From CAVQGF01 sp045807945 (GTDB lineage Bacteria; Acidobacteriota; Terriglobia; Terriglobales; Acidobacteriaceae): a stretch of DNA of 46,064 nucleotides. Below the pieces are notes generated by a model that was not told where the DNA came from, searched no databases, and was given only the letters and a program-made list of their open reading frames with translations. The position numbers were made by a program, and so were the translations under genes. The first letter of the stretch is position 1. Every line of letters begins with the position of its first letter. Below, in pieces: positions 25,438 through 34,027 of this stretch. The stretch covers positions 1-46,064 of the forward strand of contig JBJMGI010000023.1 of the NCBI GenBank assembly GCA_045807945.1, read 5' to 3'.

Positions 25438-26465
25438 GCGGCCTTCGGGATCACATGGATTCCCTCGCCGTAGTGAAGATCGTAGTACTCGCGATAGGCG
25501 CCGGAACGCACGTTCTCCACCCAATCGCGGTGTTCTAAATACCAGCGGATCGTTTTCTCGATCCCGCTCTCAAAATTCGTTTCCGCCCGCCAGCCCAGTT
25601 CACGTTGGATCTTCGCATTGTCTATGCAATAGCGGCGATCGTGCCCCGGCCGGTCTTGCACGAACCGGATAAGCGACTCGCTCTTTCCCAACAGCCGCAA
25701 TAACGCGCGCAGCACATCCAGGTTCGTTCGCTGCTTTCCTGACGCCACGTTGTAGATCTCGCCGACCTTTCCTCGCTTCAACACGGTCTCGATCGCCGCA
25801 CAGTAATCGCCAACATACAGCCAGTCGCGCTCCTGCTGCCCATCGCCATAGACGGGGATGGGGCGGTCTTCCAGCGCATTTGCGATCGCCAGCGGAATGA
25901 ATTTTTCCGGAAACTGATACGGGCCGTAGTTGTTGGTGCAACGCAGCACGATCGCCGGCAGACCGAACGTATTCGCGTAAGCGTGCACCAGGTGGTCGGC
26001 CGCGCACTTACTCGCCGAATAAGGTGACCCAGGGTCGAGCGCATCGTTTTCCTTGAAGCTCACGCCCTTCGGCGCGCTGCCGTAAACCTCATCGGTGCTG
26101 ATCTGGATGAACAGCGGGACGGAAAAGCTCCGCGCTCCCTCGAGCAGAGCATGAACTCCCAAAATGTTGGAGCGCAGAAATGGCGCCGCATCGTGGATGC
26201 TGCGGTCGACGTGTGTTTCCGCGGCGAAGTTGACGACCGCATCAAAGCCCTGCCGGAGCACGCGCTCCACCGTCTTCAGCTCCGCGATATCGCTGTGCAC
26301 GAACGTGTACTGCGGGTGTTCTTCCACTCCTCGCAGGTTCTCAGGATTTCCGCAGTACGTGAGCTTGTCGAGGTTTACCACCTCGTACTTGGAACCGTTT
26401 TGCAGAATGCGACAGATAAAGTTCGAGCCGATGAATCCGCAGCCACCTGTTACGAGTAGTCTCAT
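25434..26465 (-). CDS. rfbB: dTDP-glucose 4,6-dehydratase
   Basis: This is a 343-residue extended-SDR enzyme that converts dTDP-glucose to dTDP-4-keto-6-deoxyglucose. NAD-binding GGCGFIGSNF is at residues 7-16. FAAETHVDRSI follows, the catalytic Asp-Glu pair is at 125-126 in QISTDEVYG, and the Tyr/Lys pair is Y149/K153 in SPYSASKCAADH. The substrate loop NNYGPYQFPEKFIPL and GDGQQERDWLYVGDYC are also typical. It starts three bases after the stop of rfbA on the same strand, so they form an operon. Confidence 0.97.
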   Translation of the reverse strand: MRLLVTGGCGFIGSNFICRILQNGSKYEVVNLDKLTYCGNPENLRGVEEHPQYTFVHSDIAELKTVERVLRQGFDAVVNFAAETHVDRSIHDAAPFLRSNILGVHALLEGARSFSVPLFIQISTDEVYGSAPKGVSFKENDALDPGSPYSASKCAADHLVHAYANTFGLPAIVLRCTNNYGPYQFPEKFIPLAIANALEDRPIPVYGDGQQERDWLYVGDYCAAIETVLKRGKVGEIYNVASGKQRTNLDVLRALLRLLGKSESLIRFVQDRPGHDRRYCIDNAKIQRELGWRAETNFESGIEKTIRWYLEHRDWVENVRSGAYREYYDLHYGEGIHVIPKAA

Positions 26466-26468
26466 CGT

Positions 26469-27239
26469 TTATGCCGCACTCCGCAGTTCGTCTTCCTCTT
26501 CTTCTTCGTGCGACTTCGCAGCTCCATTGCTCGAAGCCACCAGCTCGGTCGCGCGGCGCAGTGAATCGAAGGTGCCCGCATCCGTCCACCAGCCCTCGAG
26601 GATGCTGTAAGTGAGCGTCCCTTCTTCCAGGTACATGTTGTTGATGTCGGTTACTTCGAGTTCTCCGCGCGCCGAAGGCGTGAGCCGCCCGATCTTTTCG
26701 AAAACGGTCGCGTCAAAGAAATACAATCCCGTGACCGCGTAATTCGATCTTGGATTCTTCGGCTTTTCCTCGATGAGCAGGATGCGGCCGTCAACGATCT
26801 CGGGACATCCGAAGCGATGTGGATCGTGCACTGCCTTGAGAAGCAGATGGGCGCCTTTTTCTTGCGCCCTGAATTTCTCGGCAGCCCCGCTAATCGTCCC
26901 CTGGATCACGTTGTCGCCCAGCACCACGCACATGCTGTCACCATCGGTGAAATGCTGCGCAAGGCGTAACGCATCGGCGATTCCGCCTTCACCTTCCTGG
27001 TAGGTATAGTTCAGGTGCTTCAGCCCAAAGTCTTTCCCGTTCGAGAGCAGCCGAAGAAAATCGCCAGCGTTCTGGCCGCCGGTGACGATCAAGATCTCCT
27101 CGATCCCCGCATCCACCAGCGTCTGTATCGGATAAAAGATCATCGGCCGGTCATACACCGGCAGCAGATGCTTGTTTGTCACTCTGGTCAGCGGATGCAG
27201 CCGCGAACCCAGTCCACCTGCAAGAACGATACCTTTCAT
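26469..27239 (-). CDS. rfbA: Glucose-1-phosphate thymidylyltransferase
   Basis: This enzyme joins glucose 1-phosphate and dTTP to give dTDP-glucose. The ATG at 27239 gives the canonical MKGIVLAGGLGSRLHPLT and is preceded by GGAAAGG; the longer upstream extension is not protein-like. The body shows KHLLPVYDRPMIFYPIQTL, VLGDNVIQG and GELEVTDINNMYL. At 256 residues it is shorter than the roughly 290-residue E. coli type and ends in an acidic tail (SHEEEEEDELRSAA). It may be the compact form of the family that lacks the allosteric C-terminal helices. It heads the rfbA-rfbB pair. Confidence 0.93.
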   Translation of the reverse strand: MKGIVLAGGLGSRLHPLTRVTNKHLLPVYDRPMIFYPIQTLVDAGIEEILIVTGGQNAGDFLRLLSNGKDFGLKHLNYTYQEGEGGIADALRLAQHFTDGDSMCVVLGDNVIQGTISGAAEKFRAQEKGAHLLLKAVHDPHRFGCPEIVDGRILLIEEKPKNPRSNYAVTGLYFFDATVFEKIGRLTPSARGELEVTDINNMYLEEGTLTYSILEGWWTDAGTFDSLRRATELVASSNGAAKSHEEEEEDELRSAA

Positions 27240-27381
27240 GAAGGCGAGCCTTTCCCATTCTGACCAGGGGTTTCGTTTTTGGATGAGTGTTCTCGGAAAT
27301 GAGAGGCCAGCGGCTCTGCACTTAGAGTGGCAAAACCCGCACCGCGCCCCGTACATCTTCCTCAGGGGAGCTGTAGCTTCG

Positions 27382-28635
27382 GTGCCGACTAGTGAAATCT
27401 CGCTGGAACTTCCAACCGCTCAGGTCTCACGCGAGCGCTCGCTGAAAATTGCTGGCGCTCTCCGCGCCAGTTTGCTGGTCATGCTTTTTGCGATGACCTG
27501 GGCGCTCCCGCTCTCGTCGATACTCGCCATCAACCTGTTCCGCGTCTCCGTGATTCTGTGGCTGCTTCAATGTTGGAGTCGCCGACGCGAGCTTTCGCAC
27601 TCCCGTTTTTTCCTTCCGCTGCTGTGCTTCTTCGCCATCACCGCTCTCGCCAGCCTCGCAGCGCAAGACCGCACCGCAAGCTGGCAGCAGATGAAAGTTG
27701 TCGAGCTTGGATTCGCCGCCGTGATGGTTGCGGACGCAATTCGCACTCTCCGGCAGCTCAGGTTCCTGGTCGCCGGACTGCTGGTCGCCTCTCTTGCCGC
27801 GGCGCTGATCGGTATCTGGCAACTGCATTCCGGCCAAATGCTGCGTGCGCAAGGTCTTTACAAGCACTACATCAATTTCGGAGAGATGTTGCTGCTGGTT
27901 TCGCTGCTGAGCTTCGGGATACTCATTGCTTCCTTCCGCAGCGCCACTGGGAAGTGGAAGTTCCTCGCCGCTGTCACTTTCCTGATCCTCACTGCTGCTC
28001 TAGCTGCCACCGCCACTCGCACTTTTCTCGCCGCGCTCTTGTTCGGCTGCGCCGTCATCATCTGGATGTGCTTCCGCTGGAAGGCGCGCGCCATTGCAGC
28101 AGCGGCGCTACTCGTCGCTATCGTGCTAGGCGGAGTTTGGCTACAGGCGCGGCGTGGTATGAGTTGGTTTAACTCCGCCGACCCGGGCACACAGTATCGC
28201 TTCCTCATCTGGAAGGACGGCGCTCGCATCATCCGCGCGCACCCGCTGCTCGGAGTCGGATTTGCGAATGTGCAGCGCCATCCCGAACGCTTCGACATGT
28301 CCGCCTACCGCAACTTTCCGGGCATGATCAGCCACTTCCATTCCACGTACATCGAGATCGCCGCTGATTGCGGCCTGCCCGCTCTAGCGGTCTGGTGCTG
28401 GTTGATGTACGCGTGTTTTGCCGCCGCCCGACGCGCGTTCCACATGCAGGTTGAACACACCTGGGAGAAGGGCATTGCGCTCGGTGTCCTCGGAGCGATT
28501 GCATGCTTTCAGCTCGCCTCATTGTCTCATTACATCCTCGGAGACCCCGAGCCCATGCTGATTTTTTGGATCCTGATGGCTCTGGCGATCATCTTGGAAC
28601 AGCAAAACCAATCTCTCGTCCCAGATTCGCAGTAA
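27382..28635 (+). CDS. O-antigen ligase/polymerase family membrane protein
   Basis: This is a polytopic protein of about 417 residues with around ten hydrophobic helices and a large periplasmic loop near the end. The loop carries the family motif region HPLLGVGFANVQRHPERF and FHSTYIEIAADCGLPALAVW. Such Wzy/WaaL-type proteins polymerise or ligate undecaprenyl-linked glycans. The frame is open from 27172, but the 5' part overlaps rfbA and is not protein-like. I prefer GTG 27382, preceded by AGGGGAG at 27364-27370; ATG 27283 is the alternative. It diverges from the rhamnose genes, suggesting rhamnose-containing surface glycan. Confidence 0.88.
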   Translation: MPTSEISLELPTAQVSRERSLKIAGALRASLLVMLFAMTWALPLSSILAINLFRVSVILWLLQCWSRRRELSHSRFFLPLLCFFAITALASLAAQDRTASWQQMKVVELGFAAVMVADAIRTLRQLRFLVAGLLVASLAAALIGIWQLHSGQMLRAQGLYKHYINFGEMLLLVSLLSFGILIASFRSATGKWKFLAAVTFLILTAALAATATRTFLAALLFGCAVIIWMCFRWKARAIAAAALLVAIVLGGVWLQARRGMSWFNSADPGTQYRFLIWKDGARIIRAHPLLGVGFANVQRHPERFDMSAYRNFPGMISHFHSTYIEIAADCGLPALAVWCWLMYACFAAARRAFHMQVEHTWEKGIALGVLGAIACFQLASLSHYILGDPEPMLIFWILMALAIILEQQNQSLVPDSQ

Positions 28636-28660
28636 GATCCCCTTCAATCAGGAGAGCGCA

Positions 28661-29098
28661 ATGGCTGAATCGCTTGAGCAGAACTACGCAAACCACGGGC
28701 GCATCGATCCTTTGTTTCACTTTTTTCTTGTTCCAGTCGCGGCCATCAGTCTTATAGCGGCGATCGTCAACCTGGTTCGCTTCCCCGCATTTGGCTCTGC
28801 GTGGCTGGTTGTGGTCGCGATCGCTGCGGTTGTCGCCGTCTTCAAGATGCGGCTGTATTCATTGAAAGTGCAGGACCGTGTGATCCGCCTCGAGGAGCGC
28901 GTTCGCTTGCAACAGATATTGCCTGAACCACTTCGCTCCCGTGTGAACGAGCTCACCATCGGCCAGCTGGTTGCGTTGCGCTTCGCCTCTGACGCCGAGC
29001 TGCCTTCTCTAGTGAGTCGCGCCTTGAGCGAGAAGCTTTCGAAAGATGACGTCAAGAAAGCCGTCACTGTGTGGCGGCCCGATTTCTTTCGCGTATAA
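28661..29098 (+). CDS. DUF6526-like two-helix membrane protein
   Basis: This is a 145-residue protein with the start EQNYANHGRIDPLFHFFLVP, two adjoining membrane helices (about residues 20-40 and 46-62) and a conserved soluble tail (RLEERVRLQQILPEPLRSRV, LTIGQLVALRFASDAELPSLV, VKKAVTVWRPDFFRV). It matches my recollection of DUF6526, a family of unknown function. AGGAG stands seven bases before the ATG. It follows the O-antigen ligase gene by 25 bases and precedes the exporter gene by 14, so all three may be co-transcribed. Confidence 0.8.
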   Translation: MAESLEQNYANHGRIDPLFHFFLVPVAAISLIAAIVNLVRFPAFGSAWLVVVAIAAVVAVFKMRLYSLKVQDRVIRLEERVRLQQILPEPLRSRVNELTIGQLVALRFASDAELPSLVSRALSEKLSKDDVKKAVTVWRPDFFRV

Positions 29099-29112
29099 GT
29101 GGTTAGGTTCTA

Positions 29113-30996
29113 TTGGCTGAAGAAACCAAAACGAAGAAGAAGTTTCGCGACCGGCTGAGCGCCGCCTGGCCGGAAGTCTGGTCGCTCGTGCGTCCGCGGC
29201 TCGGCCTGCTCGCCGGCGGATTTCTTCTGATGATCGTGAATCGCGTCGCCGGCCTGGTGCTGCCCTGGTCGCCGAAGGTGCTGGTCGACGATGTCATCAA
29301 CAAACATCATTCCGAACTGTTGCCGTGGTTGATCTTCGGCGTACTCGGCGCTACCGCTTTGCAAGGCGTCACTTCCTTCGCGCTGACGCAGTTGCTTTCA
29401 AAGGCAGGTCAACGAGCCATTGCGGAGCTTCGTAGAAAAGTTCAAGCGCACATCGGCCGCCTGCCAGTCGCTTACTACGACTCAAACAAGACCGGCGCTC
29501 TCGTTTCGCGCATCATGAGCGACGTCGAAGGTGTCCGCAATCTCATCGGCACCGGCCTGGTCGACTTTGGTGGTGGATTGCTCACCGCGGCTCTAGCGCT
29601 GATCTGGCTGTTTCATATCAGTCGTGTCATGACGCTGCTCGCCTTCGCATTCCTGGTGGTCTTTGGATTCGCAGCCAGCAAAGCCTTCGGAACGATCCGT
29701 CCTATCTTCCGCGAGCGCGGCAAGATCAACGCCGAGGTCACCGGACGCCTCACCGAATCGCTCGGTGGCGTTCGCGTGGTGAAGGGTTATCACGCCGAGA
29801 GCAGGGAAGAATCCGTCTTCTCCGGGGGTGTGCAGCGCCTGCTCGATAACGTGCTCAAGACGCTCACCGCGACGTCGATCCTCGGGCTCTCATCCAGCGT
29901 GCTCGTGGGGGTCGTCGGCAGCATCGTGATGTATTTCGGAGCGCGCCAGATCCTCGCCGGCTCCATGACGCTCGGCCAGTATTTTTCCTACACCGCTTTT
30001 CTTGCGTTCTTGATCGCGCCCATCGTCCAGATCGCCTCCATTGGTACGCAGATCACCGAAGCGCTGGCTGGCCTGGAGCGCACGCGCGAGGTTCTTTCGC
30101 AAGCTCAGGAACACACCGACCCTCGACGTGTGGTATCGCTCCCCACCATCACTGGTGACGTCGTATTCGACGATGTGAACTTCTCCTACACAGCCGGGCG
30201 CAACGTGCTGGACCACGTCTCGTTCCACGCAGCTCCCGGAACTGTGACTGCTCTGGTCGGCCCATCAGGTTCCGGTAAGTCCACCATCATCGGCCTGCTC
30301 GCCGCCTTCCACGTTCCTATCTCCGGGCGGGTATTGATCGACGGCGTCGTTCTCTCGACCGTGCGTCTCGATTCTTACCGCACGCAACTCGGAGTCGTGT
30401 TGCAGGATTCCTTCCTCTTCGACGGCACCATTCGCGAGAACGTCTCCTTCTCGCGGCCCAATGCGACGGAAGAGCAGATCCTGGAAGCCTGCCGAATCGC
30501 GCGCGTTGACGAGTTCGCCGAATCCTTCGAGAACGGATACGAAACCATCGTGGGCGAGCGAGGCGTGAAACTTTCCGGCGGACAGCGCCAGCGCATCTCC
30601 ATCGCGCGTGCGATCCTCGCCGATCCGCGCATCCTGATTCTCGACGAAGCGACTTCGAGCCTCGACTCTGAATCCGAAGCGCTCATCCAGCAAGGACTCG
30701 CGTATCTGATGCAGGGCCGCACAACCTTCGTAATCGCGCACCGCCTCTCCACGATTCGCCGCGCCGATCAGATATTGGTCGTGGAAGCAGGCAAGATCAT
30801 CGAGCACGGCACGCACGAGCAGCTTTATGCTCAGTGCGGCCGCTACTTCGACCTTTACACCAAGCAGCACGGCGTCGAATCCAATCTATTTCTCGCGCCC
30901 GGCGAGGGCGACGTGGTTCCCGAAACGCCCGACGCCGCAGCCACCAAAGACGGCGCCGACCCTGACCCCGTGCGCCTCATTCGCGGTGGAAGCTGA
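29113..30996 (+). CDS. MsbA-like ABC exporter (fused membrane and ATPase domains)
   Basis: This is a 627-residue half-transporter. The membrane domain spans about residues 20-320 with six helices and coupling regions (LPVAYYDSNKTGALVSRIMSD). The ATPase domain follows at about 345-590 with Walker A GPSGSGKST, Q-loop VLQDSFLFDGTIRENV, signature LSGGQRQR, Walker B ILILDEATS and switch His in IAHRLSTI. It would work as a homodimer in the inner membrane, exporting a lipid, glycan precursor or drug. Translation starts at TTG 29113. The 25-residue C-terminal tail is acidic and poorly conserved. Confidence 0.95.
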   Translation: MAEETKTKKKFRDRLSAAWPEVWSLVRPRLGLLAGGFLLMIVNRVAGLVLPWSPKVLVDDVINKHHSELLPWLIFGVLGATALQGVTSFALTQLLSKAGQRAIAELRRKVQAHIGRLPVAYYDSNKTGALVSRIMSDVEGVRNLIGTGLVDFGGGLLTAALALIWLFHISRVMTLLAFAFLVVFGFAASKAFGTIRPIFRERGKINAEVTGRLTESLGGVRVVKGYHAESREESVFSGGVQRLLDNVLKTLTATSILGLSSSVLVGVVGSIVMYFGARQILAGSMTLGQYFSYTAFLAFLIAPIVQIASIGTQITEALAGLERTREVLSQAQEHTDPRRVVSLPTITGDVVFDDVNFSYTAGRNVLDHVSFHAAPGTVTALVGPSGSGKSTIIGLLAAFHVPISGRVLIDGVVLSTVRLDSYRTQLGVVLQDSFLFDGTIRENVSFSRPNATEEQILEACRIARVDEFAESFENGYETIVGERGVKLSGGQRQRISIARAILADPRILILDEATSSLDSESEALIQQGLAYLMQGRTTFVIAHRLSTIRRADQILVVEAGKIIEHGTHEQLYAQCGRYFDLYTKQHGVESNLFLAPGEGDVVPETPDAAATKDGADPDPVRLIRGGS

Positions 30997-30999
30997 TTC

Positions 31000-31031
31000 T
31001 TGACAATAAAATCCCCACTCATTCGTCTAAT
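31000..31031 (+). promoter_or_regulatory. Candidate promoter of the MacB-like operon
   Basis: A consensus -35 hexamer TTGACA (31000-31005) lies right after the exporter stop codon, and a -10-like TCTAAT is at 31026-31031. The spacer is 20 bases, longer than the usual 16-18, so the pair is only a candidate. Confidence 0.35.
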
Positions 31032-31043
31032 CTATATAGGCTC

Positions 31044-31769
31044 ATGAATCCCGCCAACGGCACCACCGCGGTGCGCGCCGAAAATCTCACCCGCCATTAC
31101 CAAATGGGCGAATCCGTGATCCGCGCGGTCGATGGAGTCACTCTCGATATTGCGAGCGGTGAGTTCGCTGCCATGCTGGGCAGCTCGGGTTCAGGGAAAT
31201 CGTCACTACTGAACCTGATCGCCGGGCTTGATCGCCCCACTTCCGGCACGATCGCTGTCGACGGCAGCGACCTTGCCCAGCTCTCACGCGAAGATCTGGC
31301 GCGCTATCGTCGCCATACCGTCGGCATCGTATTTCAAGCTTTTAATCTCATTCCCACGATGTCTGTTGCTGAGAACGTCGAGCTTCCGTTGCGCTTCGCT
31401 GAGGTCTCGCCGGAGGACCGCCGCAAACTCGCAAATGAATCGCTCCAGCGTGTCGGACTCGCCACTCGCCTGCGTCATCGCCCCACAGAGCTTTCGGGAG
31501 GCGAGCAGCAGCGTGTCGCACTTGCGCGCGCTCTGGTGAATCGGCCCAAGGTTCTTCTGGCGGACGAGCCCACCGGTAATCTCGACAGCAAGACTGGAAG
31601 AGAGATCCTGGACCTTATTCAAGATCTGAATCGCCGGAACGGGATCACCGTGATCATGGTCACGCACGAGCGCGACCTCGCCGACCGCTACGCAACGCGC
31701 CAAATTTTTCTCGGTGACGGCAGAGTCATCGCCGACGAACGAAAGACTCTGGCCGGAGATCGCGCATGA
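31044..31769 (+). CDS. MacB/LolD-type ABC transporter ATPase
   Basis: This is a 241-residue ATPase with Walker A GSSGSGKSS, Q-loop GIVFQAFNLIPTMSVAENVE, signature LSGGEQQR, Walker B VLLADEPTGNLDS and switch His in MVTHERDLADRY. The FNLIPTMSV and EPTGNLDS segments are typical of the LolD/MacB/FtsE branch, which powers mechanotransmission rather than transport through the membrane. It overlaps the permease gene by four bases (ATGA). Confidence 0.95.
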   Translation: MNPANGTTAVRAENLTRHYQMGESVIRAVDGVTLDIASGEFAAMLGSSGSGKSSLLNLIAGLDRPTSGTIAVDGSDLAQLSREDLARYRRHTVGIVFQAFNLIPTMSVAENVELPLRFAEVSPEDRRKLANESLQRVGLATRLRHRPTELSGGEQQRVALARALVNRPKVLLADEPTGNLDSKTGREILDLIQDLNRRNGITVIMVTHERDLADRYATRQIFLGDGRVIADERKTLAGDRA

Positions 31770-33139
31770 GGTTCAACGACGTCACTGACCTCGCCACGCG
31801 CAATCTTCGCGAGGCATTGCTGCGAAATTCGCTGACTACGGTCGGCATCGCCGTTGGTGTCGCCTCGCTCGTGGCCATGCTGTCACTTGGCATCGGCTTG
31901 CAGCAGATGGCCAACTCACGCCTGCAAAAGTCCGGACTCTTCGACACTGTGGTTGTGACTTCCCGCCGCGACCTTCGCTCCTTCAGCCGCGAGCAGGAGA
32001 ACACTGGCCCTGCCGCTGCCGAAAGCCAAGCGCTTGACGACACTGCGCGCGCCGAGATCGCGCGCATCCCGAACGTGATCGAAGTCACGCCCGACATTCG
32101 TTTCATCACCGAGCTGCGTTACGAAGACAAGCCGCACCTCACTATGGTCGCTGGCATGCCGCTGAGCGACCGCTCCAATGACGTCTTCGAAAACATGCTC
32201 GGGAATTTCTTTTCGGCTCCGGAGGCACCCGAAGTCATCCTCCAGAAGCGCTTTGCCGAAGAGCTGCTCGGGATTAACCAGGCGCCGAACGCTCCGGAGA
32301 CCGACCCAGCGAAACTGAAGCCACTGCTCGGGAAAGAGATCGTCTTACATTACGCCGAACGCATCTATGCGGACGCCTCGAAGCAATCGGCCGGTACGGG
32401 CGTGAACTTCTCCATCGTGCCGCACGACAAAACGCTTCGCATCGTCGGCATCGCAATAGAAGATCCCGAAGGGATGCGCGGCGCCGGACGCGGCCGCGCC
32501 TTCATCCCGCAAGCACTTGCTGAGAGCCTTCACATAATGCTCCCATCAGATCTTCGCGAGAGCATGCGCAGCTTCACCAGCAAGCCCGCTTATTCGAGCT
32601 TGGGCGTTAAGGTCACGAGCGCTTCCAAGGTGCAAGCAGTGCAGGACGCCATCCGCAAAATGGGCTTCAACACTTTCTCTATCCTTGACGCGACTAAGAG
32701 CCTGCGTCGCTTCTTCGCGGTGCTCGATATCTTCCTGGGAATATTCGGCAGCCTCGCGCTGGTGATCGCATCCCTCGGCATCGTGAACACGCTCCTAATG
32801 GCTATCCTTGAGCGCCGCCGCGAGATCGGCATTATGAAAGCCATCGGCGCGAGCGACCGTGATGTCCAGGTCATCTTCTTCTCTGAAGCGGCAGTGATGG
32901 GCCTCGTAGGCGGCGTGTTCGGCGTCTCTTTCGGATGGCTTCTCGGCCGCGGTATCAACTTCGGAACCAACGTTTATCTCCGCCAGCTCGAGATGCCGCC
33001 GGAGAATCTTTGGTCTTCGCCCTGGTGGCTGCTGGCGGGAGCAGTGGTCTTCGCGATCGCGGTCAGCATCCTCTCCGGACTTTTTCCCGCAGCTCGCGCA
33101 GCGAAACTCGAACCTGTCGAGGCATTGCGCTACGAATGA
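31766..33139 (+). CDS. MacB/FtsX-type ABC transporter permease
   Basis: This is a 457-residue inner-membrane protein with the FtsX/MacB topology: one N-terminal helix (TVGIAVGVASLVAMLSLGIG, about residues 27-46), a periplasmic MacB core domain of around 260 residues, then three C-terminal helices (about 315-345, 368-390, 420-445) with the conserved MAILERRREIGIMKAIGAS after helix 2 and FPAARAAKLEPVEALRYE at the end. It partners the ATPase just upstream. Its stop codon overlaps the start of the esterase gene (ATGA). No membrane-fusion partner lies nearby, so the exported or extracted substrate is unknown. Confidence 0.93.
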   Translation: MRFNDVTDLATRNLREALLRNSLTTVGIAVGVASLVAMLSLGIGLQQMANSRLQKSGLFDTVVVTSRRDLRSFSREQENTGPAAAESQALDDTARAEIARIPNVIEVTPDIRFITELRYEDKPHLTMVAGMPLSDRSNDVFENMLGNFFSAPEAPEVILQKRFAEELLGINQAPNAPETDPAKLKPLLGKEIVLHYAERIYADASKQSAGTGVNFSIVPHDKTLRIVGIAIEDPEGMRGAGRGRAFIPQALAESLHIMLPSDLRESMRSFTSKPAYSSLGVKVTSASKVQAVQDAIRKMGFNTFSILDATKSLRRFFAVLDIFLGIFGSLALVIASLGIVNTLLMAILERRREIGIMKAIGASDRDVQVIFFSEAAVMGLVGGVFGVSFGWLLGRGINFGTNVYLRQLEMPPENLWSSPWWLLAGAVVFAIAVSILSGLFPAARAAKLEPVEALRYE

Positions 33140-34026
33140 GACTGCATCGGCTAGGGTTTGTGCTTCTCATTCTGATCGCCGCGCTTCCTGCGCTCGCGCA
33201 GGGTCGGGCCGAATGCGGCACACTGACGAGCAAGATCCTTCACCGTCCCGTGCGGTATTGCGCGCTGCTGCCATCCGGCTTTGACGAATCAGCGAACAAG
33301 CAGCGCAAATATCCCATCCTCTATTACCTTCACGGCCGTGGCGACAACGAGCAGACACTGATCAACACCGGCTCATGGAGTTTGATAGAAAATCTGCGCA
33401 AGCAGAAGAAGCTTGGCGACTTCGTGGTCGTGACTCCGCAAGGCGGCAATAGTTTTTACGTCAACTCGGCTGATGGGAAGGAACGCTACAGCGATTTCTT
33501 CTTGCAGGAGTTCATGCCGTTCATCGAGGACAAGTACCGGATCGAACGCAGCCGTGAGTCGCGCGGGTTGGCCGGTTTTTCCATGGGCGGATACGGGGCG
33601 CTGCGTTTTGCGTTCGCATATCCTGAATTATTCGGGTCCGTCAGCGCGCAGAGTGCGGCACTGCTCGATGAGCCGCCGACCGCGCTCAACTCCGCCATTC
33701 GCGCCGGCGAACCGCAGGCGCTCATGATGGCACAGGTCTTCGGCAATCCCATTAGCGCGGCACATTGGGAGCAAACTAGCCCGTTTTCGTTGGCAAAAAA
33801 GAATCCCGCCGCGATTCGCAAGCTCCACATCTACTTCGATTGTGGGGATCGCGACGACTATGGCTTCGACCGCGGCGCCAAGATGCTCGACCAGCAATTA
33901 ACTGCCGAGCACATCCCTCACGAGTTCCACCTTTACCCCGGTGGACACGATGTGCCGTACCTCCTCGCGCAGATCAGCGCCTCGATCGAATTCTTTTCCC
34001 AGCATCTTGTTGCTCCCGCCAAGTGA
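33136..34026 (+). CDS. Secreted esterase (esterase D/FrmB-like)
   Basis: This is a 296-residue alpha/beta hydrolase with a signal peptide (MRLHRLGFVLLILIAALPALAQ). I chose ATG 33136 because it gives this signal and overlaps the permease stop codon by four bases; the frame is open upstream but only as a shadow of the permease gene. It shows YPILYYLHGRGDNEQ (oxyanion region), nucleophile Ser in LAGFSMGGYGALRFA, an Asp in FDCGDRDDYG and His in LYPGGHDVPYL, so the catalytic triad is complete. Translational coupling to a MacB-type transporter suggests it acts on or releases the transported compound (inference). Confidence 0.92.
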   Translation: MRLHRLGFVLLILIAALPALAQGRAECGTLTSKILHRPVRYCALLPSGFDESANKQRKYPILYYLHGRGDNEQTLINTGSWSLIENLRKQKKLGDFVVVTPQGGNSFYVNSADGKERYSDFFLQEFMPFIEDKYRIERSRESRGLAGFSMGGYGALRFAFAYPELFGSVSAQSAALLDEPPTALNSAIRAGEPQALMMAQVFGNPISAAHWEQTSPFSLAKKNPAAIRKLHIYFDCGDRDDYGFDRGAKMLDQQLTAEHIPHEFHLYPGGHDVPYLLAQISASIEFFSQHLVAPAK

Positions 34027-34027
34027 T

